Notes under the pieces: generated by a model | Told to the model about the DNA's origin: nothing | The model's database searches: none | What the model saw: the letters and a program-made list of their open reading frames with translations, nothing else | Source: Ignavibacteriota bacterium | GTDB lineage: Bacteria > Bacteroidota > Ignavibacteria > Tepidaquicellales > Tepidaquicellaceae | Assembly: GCA_003158365.1 (NCBI GenBank) | Contig: PMIW01000081.1 | Coordinates: 5,957-28,044, forward strand | DNA: 22,088 nt | Reading direction: 5' to 3' | In this document: positions 1 to 6,219 of the stretch, piece by piece | Numbering within the stretch: the stretch's first letter is position 1 | How the letters are laid out: each line of letters starts with the position of its first letter | Translations under genes and position numbers: made by a program

Positions 1-159
1 CTTGCAATACCGAGAAGGGTTTACACGCAGAGCCACATAGATTATGTTGCGGAAGTATTTGCCGAAATAAATGCGAACAAGAAAAAAATAAAAGGAATAA
101 AAATAATCGAATCACCGAAATTCCTCAGACACTTTACGGCGAAATTTGCTCTCGTTTAA
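1..159 (+). CDS. Tryptophanase / tyrosine phenol-lyase family enzyme, C-terminal fragment
   Basis: Frame 1 is open from the window edge to a TAA at 157-159, giving the last 52 residues of a protein. The segment begins LAIPRRVYTQSHIDYVAEV and ends with a FLRHFTAKF stretch. This closely follows the C-terminal end of PLP-dependent beta-eliminating lyases (E. coli TnaA ends with a comparable IPR..YTQ.HMD and VLRHFTAKL pattern). These enzymes cleave tryptophan to indole, pyruvate and ammonia, or tyrosine to phenol. The catalytic lysine and substrate-specificity residues lie upstream of the window, so the two activities cannot be told apart. No partner gene such as a permease follows. Confidence 0.8.
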   Translation, partial: LAIPRRVYTQSHIDYVAEVFAEINANKKKIKGIKIIESPKFLRHFTAKFALV

Positions 160-202
160 TTAATTATGTTATAGAGTGTATGAGTTATTGCGTGTAAAAC
201 GC

Positions 203-246
203 CCAACACGCCTGTCATTCCAGCATGTTTTTAGCTGGAATCCAGA
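203..246. repeat. CTGTCATTCC-type palindromic repeat, copy near the left edge
   Basis: ATTCCAGC at 217-224 is mirrored by GCTGGAAT at 234-241 around a short loop. The leader reads CCCAACACGCCTGTCATTCC. A closely matching leader (CCCAACACCCCTGTCATTCC) is seen in reverse complement at about 12396-12415 beside the GIY-YIG gene. I therefore treat this as a distant copy of the same repeat family. Confidence 0.65.
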
Positions 247-269
247 CGAAATATTTAGTTTTATTTCCT

Positions 270-295
270 CGTTCCGAAGCCCCTGCTTCGGAACG
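270..295. repeat. CGTTCC-type hairpin repeat, copy 1
   Basis: Perfect 11-bp stem CGTTCCGAAGC (270-280) / GCTTCGGAACG (285-295) with loop CCCT, followed by TTTT. It shares architecture with the elements at 335-360 and 397-422. The T-run afterwards would allow it to act as a terminator in the plus direction. Confidence 0.75.
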
Positions 296-334
296 CTTTT
301 ATTATAAAATAATAAGTTGCTTTCTTTTCACTCT

Positions 335-360
335 CGTTCCCAATCCCCTGATTGGGAACG
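335..360. repeat. CGTTCC-type hairpin repeat, copy 2
   Basis: Perfect 11-bp stem CGTTCCCAATC (335-345) / GATTGGGAACG (350-360) with loop CCCT, followed by a T-rich run. Relative to copy 1 the arm bases differ, but both arms changed together so that pairing is kept. Confidence 0.75.
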
Positions 361-396
361 GTTTTTTTATATTCCAGGATTCAATATTATAATGCT

Positions 397-422
397 CGTT
401 ACCAAGCTCCAGCTTGGTAACG
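397..422. repeat. CGTTCC-type hairpin repeat, copy 3
   Basis: Stem CGTTACCAAGCT (397-408) / AGCTTGGTAACG (411-422), 12 bp perfect, followed by a run of T. This is the third member of the series. It lies closest to the PLD-like gene and could also terminate read-through transcription. Confidence 0.75.
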
Positions 423-500
423 TTTTTTTATCACATTTAAATTATTGTCATTTCAAATAAAATCTAAATTTATTAGAATACCATAATTAATCTAACAAAA

Positions 501-1745
501 ATGAAATTCAAGAAAAGGCTCTTACTCTTTACTTTTTACATTTTACTTTTTACGAAAATTGCTTTCCCGCAAAATTTCACTCTCGTCGAATCCACACCTG
601 TGGAGACTATTCTCGAGCAATCCACTCTTCCGCGTGCGGCGGATGTATGGCTGGAGATGATTAGCGGTGCGGATAAAACTCTCGACATAGAGATGTTTTA
701 CATTGCAAACGAAAAAGGCGAGGTGCTGGAGAAAATTCTGAAATCCATAAAAGATGCTGCAGCGCGGGGCGTACAGGTACGCGTGATTATAGATGAAGGA
801 TTTTACAATTCAAGCGAAAAATCTGCAGACGAGCTGAATAACATCTCAAACATAACCATCAGGAAAATCCCATTCAAAAAAATCGCGGGCGGAGTGATGC
901 ACGCAAAATATTTCGTTGCGGACGGGAAAGATTTATTCGTCGGAAGCCAGAACATGGACTGGCGCGCGCTTAAGCACATACACGAAATGGGCGTGAGGGT
1001 AAAGAATGTAAAAATGGCAAAGACTTTTCTGAATATTTTCGAAATTGACTGGAATCTCTGCACGGACTATTCCGATGCAAATAAAAAAATGCTTACGAAA
1101 ACCTGCCTGAGGCAGGCCAAGAATATTATCTCGTCAAAAAAACCTTTAATCATAACCGACAGCAAACTCGGAAAAATAAAGCTCTATCCAGCATTCAGCC
1201 CTGCAGAAATTACACCTTCAAAATGCAGCAGCGAAATTGGCGAGCTTGTTAAGATAATCAAAAAATCGAAAGAGCGGCTTTGCATACAAATGTATTCTTA
1301 TTCTCTGAAGGGTGAAAAGAGCGGCGAGGAATTCGATGCAATTGATAAAGCTCTCCGCGATGCGGCAGCGCGCGGCGTGAAAATAAAAATAATTTTCTCC
1401 AACTGGGCGATTAAAAAAGGCGCGACGGAATCCATACAGGCGCTTTCGACCGTACCTAATATCGAAATCAAATTCAGCAATATTCCCGAATACAGCGGGG
1501 GATTCATTTCTTATGCGCGCGTGGAGCACTGCAAGTACTTTATATCCGATAATAATATTTCGTGGGTCAGCACGGCGAACTGGGAACGCGGATATTTTTA
1601 TGATACGCGAAATGCCACGATGATAATTCAAAATAAAAAAGTAAATTCACTTCTTGAAGAAGTCTTCCTCCGTGACTGGAACGGAAATCTGGTGGAGAGC
1701 GTGGACGTGGGTAAGGAATATAAGCCGGTGAAGAGGAGCAAATAA
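501..1745 (+). CDS. Secreted phospholipase D-fold protein (PLD3/4-like)
   Basis: The 414-residue protein has a signal peptide (about 1-24, ending FPQ) and two PLD-type halves. The first carries an HxKxxxxD motif at H134, K136 and D141 followed by a GSQN turn. The second carries H343, K345 and D350 followed by STANW. Two complete HKD motifs are what the family needs for a phosphatidyl-enzyme type mechanism through paired histidines. The spacing and the SxANW segment resemble the PLD3/PLD4 group (phosphodiesterases, some acting as 5' exonucleases) more than classical phospholipases. It probably acts in the periplasm or outside the cell; the substrate is unknown. The hydrophobic core of the signal peptide is encoded by a 7-bp repeat array (522-556). 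It stands alone, with repeats on both sides. Confidence 0.8.
   Translation: MKFKKRLLLFTFYILLFTKIAFPQNFTLVESTPVETILEQSTLPRAADVWLEMISGADKTLDIEMFYIANEKGEVLEKILKSIKDAAARGVQVRVIIDEGFYNSSEKSADELNNISNITIRKIPFKKIAGGVMHAKYFVADGKDLFVGSQNMDWRALKHIHEMGVRVKNVKMAKTFLNIFEIDWNLCTDYSDANKKMLTKTCLRQAKNIISSKKPLIITDSKLGKIKLYPAFSPAEITPSKCSSEIGELVKIIKKSKERLCIQMYSYSLKGEKSGEEFDAIDKALRDAAARGVKIKIIFSNWAIKKGATESIQALSTVPNIEIKFSNIPEYSGGFISYARVEHCKYFISDNNISWVSTANWERGYFYDTRNATMIIQNKKVNSLLEEVFLRDWNGNLVESVDVGKEYKPVKRSK
522..556 (+). repeat. Heptamer repeat array within the PLD signal peptide
   Basis: Five consecutive 7-bp units: TTACTCT, TTACTTT, TTACATT, TTACTTT, TTACGAA. Read in the gene's frame they give the hydrophobic core LLFTFYILLFT. 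A nearly identical array sits in the signal peptide of the receptor gene at 19243-19277. Confidence 0.8.
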
Positions 1746-1794
1746 TGCGCACACTCAAATTCAAGGCGGAGCTTTTGCCCGTGAGTTTAAAACA

Positions 1795-1874
1795 ATTATG
1801 AATTATGAATTCTGAATTATGAATGAAGATCTATTTGCAATTCTGAATACTGAATTCTGTATACTGTATTCTGA
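1795..1874. repeat. Intergenic heptamer arrays (ATTATGA / ATTCTGA type)
   Basis: Four units at 1795-1822 (ATTATGA, ATTATGA, ATTCTGA, ATTATGA) and five units at 1840-1874 (ATTCTGA, ATACTGA, ATTCTGT, ATACTGT, ATTCTGA). The unit is exactly 7 bp and variants differ by single bases. The arrays fill much of the gap between the PLD-like and aldo/keto reductase genes. Confidence 0.85.
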
Positions 1875-1994
1875 AAAATCGCAGGGAATTTGAATTTTTG
1901 ACATCTAATTTAAAATATACATCAAAAATTAACCTGCGGGAATGAGATTTTCAAAAGAAATGTTTTGTAATAATAAAATTAAAAAACAAAAATT

Positions 1995-3026
1995 ATGAAA
2001 TACAAATTACTCGGAAAAAGCGGGTTAAAGGTATCGGAAATTGCACTTGGTACAATGACGTTTGGCGAAGAGAATGGTACGATGGGTGCAGATAAAGCCG
2101 AAAGTAAAAAAATATTCGATGCATTCGTAAATGCAGGCGGGAATTTTGTCGACACGGCAAACAGATACCAGGAAGGCACGAGCGAAAAATATACCGGCGA
2201 ATTTATGGGCTCTGCAAGGGACAATTTTGTACTTGCAACAAAATACACACTTGCGAATCCCGGCAGGAAAACCGATATTTTAGCTTCGGGCAACAGCAGA
2301 AAAAATATGGTGTATTCTCTCGAGCAAAGTCTGAAACGCCTTAAAACAGATTACATAGATTTGTACTGGCTTCACGCGTGGGATTATCTAACTCCTGTCG
2401 AAGAGGTGATGCGCTCGCTCGACGATATGATTCGAGCGGGAAAAATTTTATATATCGGAATTTCCGACACACCTGCGTGGATAGTATCACAGGCGAATAC
2501 GCTTGCGGAGCTGAGAGGGTGGACGCAGTTTATCGGTTTGCAGATTGAATACAGTTTAATTCAGCGCGACCCTGAAAGAGATTTAATCCCGATGGCGAAT
2601 GCATTCGGAATGACTGTTACTCCGTGGGGTTCGCTCGGAGGCGGAGCACTAACTGGAAAATATCTGAATAAAATACCTGACGAACCGCACAGAGTACCCG
2701 AAGGAAGCAAAAGGATAAACGAAAGAAGTACAGCCATTGCACGCGAAGTAGTAAAAGTAGCAGAAGAGCTTGGCGTAACACCCGGGCAGGTTGCTTTGAA
2801 TTGGATAAGACAGCAAAAGGGAAGTTTTATTCCGATTGTAGGAGCGAGGAAAGAAGAGCAGATAAAAGATTCACTTGATTGCATTAATTTCACAATTCCG
2901 GAAAAAATGATGAACAGGTTAAGTGATGTGAGTAAGATTGAGCTGGGTTTCCCGCACGATTTCCTGAAAGAGCCGATGGTAAACGATATAGTTTATTCGG
3001 GTAAACGGGATGATATCGTAAAATAA
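1995..3026 (+). CDS. Aldo/keto reductase
   Basis: The 343-residue protein is a full-length aldo/keto reductase: a TIM-barrel NAD(P)H-dependent oxidoreductase of carbonyl compounds, cytoplasmic. The N-terminus MKYKLLGKSGLKVSEIALG is typical. The catalytic tetrad is visible as D53 and Y58 (FVDTANRYQEG), K83 (ATKY) and H127 (YWLHAWD). A C-terminal segment (VGARKEEQIKDSL) corresponds to the usual coenzyme phosphate-binding end. The physiological substrate cannot be read from sequence. It is monocistronic by context, with repeat-filled gaps on both sides and a new operon starting about 85 bases downstream. Confidence 0.88.
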   Translation: MKYKLLGKSGLKVSEIALGTMTFGEENGTMGADKAESKKIFDAFVNAGGNFVDTANRYQEGTSEKYTGEFMGSARDNFVLATKYTLANPGRKTDILASGNSRKNMVYSLEQSLKRLKTDYIDLYWLHAWDYLTPVEEVMRSLDDMIRAGKILYIGISDTPAWIVSQANTLAELRGWTQFIGLQIEYSLIQRDPERDLIPMANAFGMTVTPWGSLGGGALTGKYLNKIPDEPHRVPEGSKRINERSTAIAREVVKVAEELGVTPGQVALNWIRQQKGSFIPIVGARKEEQIKDSLDCINFTIPEKMMNRLSDVSKIELGFPHDFLKEPMVNDIVYSGKRDDIVK

Positions 3027-3048
3027 GAAGTTAAGGAGTTAAGATAGT

Positions 3049-3069
3049 ATTCTGGATTCTGAATTCGGT
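3049..3069. repeat. Short heptamer repeat array
   Basis: Three 7-bp units (ATTCTGG, ATTCTGA, ATTCGGT) lie just after the aldo/keto reductase stop. They are preceded by an 8-bp near-repeat (GAAGTTAA, GGAGTTAA). They belong to the same family as the arrays at 1795-1874. Confidence 0.65.
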
Positions 3070-3111
3070 GTTTAATATTATGTCTAATATATTTAAAACA
3101 TAAACAGACTA

Positions 3112-3681
3112 TTGGAAGAAAAAGATTTAATTGAAAAAGTAATTTCGGGTGATGGGGAAGCATTCAGGGAGTTATATGATAAATTTTCTTCCAGGGTTTA
3201 TAATACCACGCTTGGAATTTTGCAGAATACTGAAGATGCGGAAGATGTCACTCAGGAAGTGTTCATACAAATCCACAAATCAATAGAAAATTTCAATCAG
3301 GACTCGGCACTTTCCACCTGGATTTACAGGATTACGGTAAACAAGGCGTTTGAATTTATAAGAAGCAAAAAAAGAAAGAAAAGATTTGCAATTGTAAAAT
3401 CAATTTTTGCAAAAGAGGAAGTTGAAGAGCCAACCGATTTTATTCATCCCGGTATTATATCTGAAAACATCGAGCGCGGGAAAATTTTATTCAAGGCGAT
3501 TGGCAGGCTTTCCGATAAACAGAAAAGTGCATTTGTGTTAAATAAAATCGAAGGACTGAGCTATAAGGAAATCTGTGAGATAATGAAATTGTCTTTGTCG
3601 TCAGTGGAATCATTGATTTTCAGGGCAAAAGAGAACCTGAAGAAAGACCTGTTTGATTTTTACACGGAAAATATTTTATGA
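3112..3681 (+). CDS. ECF-type RNA polymerase sigma factor
   Basis: The 189-residue protein has sigma region 2 (about 22-85: FRELYDKFSSRVYN, then the core-binding TEDAEDVTQEVFIQIHK and the -10-recognising STWIYRITVNKAFEFIRSKKR). A linker precedes region 4 (about 130-180: LSDKQKSAFVLNKIEGLSYK, then a helix-turn-helix). It redirects RNA polymerase to a specific regulon. The start must be the TTG at 3112, because the frame is closed by TAA at 3094-3096 and no ATG lies between. Two genes follow in the same direction: a single-pass membrane protein and a Spy/CpxP-like protein. That arrangement is common for envelope-stress or metal-responsive ECF systems. Confidence 0.9.
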   Translation: MEEKDLIEKVISGDGEAFRELYDKFSSRVYNTTLGILQNTEDAEDVTQEVFIQIHKSIENFNQDSALSTWIYRITVNKAFEFIRSKKRKKRFAIVKSIFAKEEVEEPTDFIHPGIISENIERGKILFKAIGRLSDKQKSAFVLNKIEGLSYKEICEIMKLSLSSVESLIFRAKENLKKDLFDFYTENIL

Positions 3682-3721
3682 GCGCAAGTATTAATAAAAT
3701 TAAACATCTAAATCAATAAAG

Positions 3722-4030
3722 ATGGAAAAAAGAGAATTAATAGAGAATGAAGCAGAAAAAACACTGCAATCGCTGGAGGGAATAGGCAGGGCAGAAGCCA
3801 ATCCGTTTTTGTTTACTAAAATTGCAGGCAGGCTGGGTGAATCGGAGCAGGTTGAAAAGAAATTCAATTTTAAATTAGCTCTTGGAGTGTTAATTATATT
3901 CACTTTAGTAAATATTTCTTCATACATATACGTTCAAAAAGATTCTTTTTTATCTGACTATACAAGGGAATATCAAATTTACTCTTTAACATCGGAATAT
4001 TTTTCAATTAACAATTTTTATTTTTATTAA
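3722..4030 (+). CDS. Small single-pass membrane protein, candidate anti-sigma factor
   Basis: The 102-residue protein has a charged N-terminal half (about 1-50, with EKTLQSLEGIGRAEANPFLFTKIAGRL), one predicted membrane helix (about 51-71) and a short, tyrosine-rich extracytoplasmic tail. It lies 40 bases after the ECF sigma gene and 12 bases before the Spy/CpxP-like gene. The position and the N-in membrane topology fit an anti-sigma factor holding the upstream sigma protein. I do not see a zinc-binding anti-sigma motif (HxxxCxxC), so the role is inferred from context only. Confidence 0.6.
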   Translation: MEKRELIENEAEKTLQSLEGIGRAEANPFLFTKIAGRLGESEQVEKKFNFKLALGVLIIFTLVNISSYIYVQKDSFLSDYTREYQIYSLTSEYFSINNFYFY

Positions 4031-4042
4031 AAAAATCAGATT

Positions 4043-4627
4043 ATGGAACAAGTAACTAAAAACAGAGTTTTATACATCTCGCTGGCGATTCTTGTATTGT
4101 TGAATGTCGTTACAATCGGTTCAATGTGGATGGCGAGGTCGCACATGAAACATATGATGTCCATGGGACCTGCCGGTCCGATGGGACCCGGCGGTTTTAT
4201 GGGACCGGGAGGCGTTATGGGTCCCGGAATGCAGCATAACCAGGGGATGGAGCGTGTGAGGGACGGGAAGATGTTTCTTTCCGAAGAATTAAATTTCACA
4301 CCCGAGCAAAACGAAAAGTTTGCAAAATTAAGGGATGAGCATTTTACTGCTTCGAGAAAATTATTCGAGGAAATGCACAAGTCAATGGACGATATGATTG
4401 ACCTTGTAAAATCGAATGGTGATAATAAAACCAAAGCGGAAGAATATGCATCCCAAACTGCTTCGAAGCAAAAAGAACTTCAGATTTTAGCCTACAATCA
4501 TTTTAAAAGCATCAGGGATTTATGTGATGAGAAACAGAAGGAAAAATTTGATGTAATATTGAAAGACGTTGCAAGGCACATGGCACAGCAGGGGCCGCCC
4601 CCGCCGCAGGAAAAAGAAATTCCATAA
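4043..4627 (+). CDS. Spy/CpxP-like periplasmic protein with Met-Gly-Pro-rich segment
   Basis: The 194-residue protein has an N-terminal membrane helix (about 9-29). A Met/His segment follows and runs into a collagen-like GPxGPx tract (about 35-63, with MGPAGPMGPGGFMGPGG). Beyond it is a helical domain beginning LNFTPEQNEKFAKLRDEH (83-100). That LTxxQ-like motif and the helical remainder match the Spy/CpxP/heavy-metal-sensor family: periplasmic chaperones or sensors tied to envelope stress. The C-terminus is proline-rich. Methionines and histidines in the tract could bind a soft metal such as copper; this is inference. As third gene of the ECF operon it may be the sensor or a stress chaperone. 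Confidence 0.7.
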   Translation: MEQVTKNRVLYISLAILVLLNVVTIGSMWMARSHMKHMMSMGPAGPMGPGGFMGPGGVMGPGMQHNQGMERVRDGKMFLSEELNFTPEQNEKFAKLRDEHFTASRKLFEEMHKSMDDMIDLVKSNGDNKTKAEEYASQTASKQKELQILAYNHFKSIRDLCDEKQKEKFDVILKDVARHMAQQGPPPPQEKEIP

Positions 4628-4664
4628 ACAAAACCATCAATTAATAACAGTAATATCAAATATT

Positions 4665-4706
4665 AAACAGAGGGAAATAATAAAATATATTCCTCTGTTT
4701 TTTTTA
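4665..4706 (+). terminator. Rho-independent terminator of the ECF operon
   Basis: AAACAGAGG (4665-4673) pairs with CCTCTGTTT (4692-4700) and is followed by an uninterrupted T-run. It lies 38 bases after the stop of the Spy/CpxP-like gene and separates this operon from the next cluster. Confidence 0.85.
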
Positions 4707-4876
4707 ATATGTTAAAATAAAAATTGACATATTAATTTACGGTGTATTTTATTAAATTAACTCGTCAATTTTGTAACTTTTAGCATATTTCAGTCTTTTT
4801 TGCGTAAAAAGCATGAAATTATATCATAAATACCCGAATTCATAGAAAATTAAGTGATTTTTGCATGGTTTGCAAA

Positions 4877-4905
4877 TTGTGACATTCTTCAGGTACTTCT
4901 ATTAA
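4877..4905 (+). promoter_or_regulatory. Possible promoter of the PqqD/ATP-grasp cluster
   Basis: TTGTGA (4877-4882) and TATTAA (4900-4905) are separated by exactly 17 bases, and the first gene starts 17 bases later. Each hexamer matches the housekeeping consensus at only four of six positions. I do not see the TAnnTTTG element usual in Bacteroidetes. The remaining gap sequence (4707-4876) is AT-rich with no other feature I can name. Confidence 0.3.
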
Positions 4906-4922
4906 AGAGAAAATAAAATATT

Positions 4923-5162
4923 ATGATTATCAACAAAAAAATCGCTGTCAGTGAAACCGGATTTATATTTAATCCCGCAACAGGTGATTCTTATTCAATG
5001 AATCCGATTGCCACGGAAATATTAGAGATGCTGAAAAAAGACATGAGCGAGGAAGAAATTAAAAACTTTTTGCTTGAAAAATACGATGTGAACAAGTCCG
5101 TGCTGCAGAAGAGCTATGATGAGTTTATAGATACATTAATAAAGCTTAACATCATAGAATAA
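4923..5162 (+). CDS. PqqD-like protein
   Basis: The 79-residue protein has the PqqD pattern. There is a short N-terminal beta segment (KIAVSETGFIFNPATGDSYSMNP), then ATEILEMLKKDMSEEEI and a helical end (YDVNKSVLQKSYDEFIDTLIKLNIIE). Classical PqqD is a winged-helix peptide chaperone that presents a precursor peptide to a radical SAM enzyme; the fold is the prototype RiPP recognition element. No radical SAM gene and no obvious precursor peptide lie nearby. The stop codon is directly followed by the ATG of the ATP-grasp gene, so the two are translationally coupled and probably act together. It might present a peptide or a carrier-bound substrate to the ligase; that is inference. Confidence 0.72.
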   Translation: MIINKKIAVSETGFIFNPATGDSYSMNPIATEILEMLKKDMSEEEIKNFLLEKYDVNKSVLQKSYDEFIDTLIKLNIIE

Positions 5163-6209
5163 ATGAAGAGAAAAAAAATCACCGTGGCTGTGACGGGTTT
5201 GAACAATATCGACAATCCCGGTCCCGGAATTCCCGTAATAAGGGGAATTCTAGAATCGAAGATTTTTGATGCAAGAATAATAGGTCTTGCATATGAGAGC
5301 CTCGAACCGGGTATTTACATGCACGAGCTTGTCAATAAATCCTATCACATTCCGTATCCCACGGCAGGTTCGGATATATTGCTGAAAAGGCTTGAGTATA
5401 TAAATGATATTGAAAAGATAGACGTGCTGATTCCGAATTTCGATGCAGAGCTTTACACTTTCATGAAAGCATCTGCAGATCTGGAAAAAATGGGAATAAA
5501 AACATTTCTTCCGACACTGGCGCAGTTTGAAGAGCGCCAGAAAACACTTCTCCCGATGTTCGGTAAAAAATATAAAATAATCGTACCGCACAGCAGACCG
5601 ATATTTTCCGAAAAAGAGATATACGAATTATCAAGAGATTTTACTTACCCTTTACTTGTAAAAGGAAAATATTACGATGCTTATATTTCATATTCCACCG
5701 AACAAACTAAAATGTATTACTATAAAATAAGCGGTAAATGGGGATTACCGATAATAATACAGGAATTTGTAGAGGGGACGGAAGTAAATGTTGTTGCGCT
5801 CGGGGACGGAAACGGCAACACAATCGGGGCTGTTCCTATGAGGAAGCAATATATAACCGACAAAGGAAAAGCGTGGTCGGGAATTACGCTGGACGATTCG
5901 AGTTTATTGTCTTTGACCAAAAAGATAATAAAGAAATCGAAGTGGAAAGGCGGAATTGAACTTGAAATGATAAAAACAAAAGACAATGAATATCATTTAA
6001 TTGAAATCAATCCCCGTCTTCCTGCATGGGTTTACCTGGCCGTCGGGGCAGGGCAGAATCTTCCGGAGGCGCTGGTAAAATTAGCGCTCGGAATGAAAAT
6101 CGAGCCGTACAAAAAATTTCTTAAAGGTAAATTGTTTCTAAGGTATTCGTATGATTTGATTTGCGATATATCTGAATTCGAAAAATTAACGCATTACGCC
6201 GAACTATAG
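5163..6209 (+). CDS. ATP-grasp ligase (CarB-like)
   Basis: The 348-residue protein has an N-terminal Rossmann-like pre-ATP-grasp region (about 5-130, with VTGLNN and GPGIPVIRGI) and an ATP-grasp fold (about 130-320). Visible elements are the nucleotide-binding lysines in PLLVKGKYYDAY (K168, K170) and the adenine-contacting QEFVEGTEVNVVAL (about 200-213). The metal-binding acids appear in GGIELEM (E266, E268) and HLIEINPRLPAW (E281, N283, R285). This layout is closest to carbamoyl-phosphate-synthase-type and amino-acid ligases, which form an acyl-phosphate and then an amide bond. The substrate is unknown. The gene begins at the base after the PqqD-like stop and is followed after 10 bases by a PLP decarboxylase. 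Confidence 0.82.
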   Translation: MKRKKITVAVTGLNNIDNPGPGIPVIRGILESKIFDARIIGLAYESLEPGIYMHELVNKSYHIPYPTAGSDILLKRLEYINDIEKIDVLIPNFDAELYTFMKASADLEKMGIKTFLPTLAQFEERQKTLLPMFGKKYKIIVPHSRPIFSEKEIYELSRDFTYPLLVKGKYYDAYISYSTEQTKMYYYKISGKWGLPIIIQEFVEGTEVNVVALGDGNGNTIGAVPMRKQYITDKGKAWSGITLDDSSLLSLTKKIIKKSKWKGGIELEMIKTKDNEYHLIEINPRLPAWVYLAVGAGQNLPEALVKLALGMKIEPYKKFLKGKLFLRYSYDLICDISEFEKLTHYAEL

Positions 6210-6219
6210 TAAAAACGAT

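Larger units (their letters stand above)
160..500. other. Gene-free stretch with palindromic repeats
   Basis: I see no convincing ORF between the lyase stop and the PLD-like gene. The stretch holds a CTGTCATTCC-type repeat (about 203-246) and three spaced hairpin elements (270-295, 335-360, 397-422), listed separately. A short inverted pair at 190-195 and 206-211 might help end transcription of the upstream gene. The last 70 bases before the next ATG are AT-rich with no obvious Shine-Dalgarno. Confidence 0.7.

Noticed and set aside
1898..1921. TTGACA upstream of the aldo/keto reductase as a promoter
   Set aside because: No acceptable -10 hexamer lies at 16-18 bases; the TATACA nearby is only 12 bases away.
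4724..4750. TTGACA with TATTTT as a promoter for the PqqD cluster
   Set aside because: The spacing is 15 bases and the site is more than 170 bases from the first gene; the weaker-looking pair at 4877-4905 is better placed.
5738..5959. Overlapping 73-codon ORF within the ATP-grasp gene
   Set aside because: It lies in another frame of a well-supported ligase gene, with cysteine/arginine-rich low-plausibility sequence.
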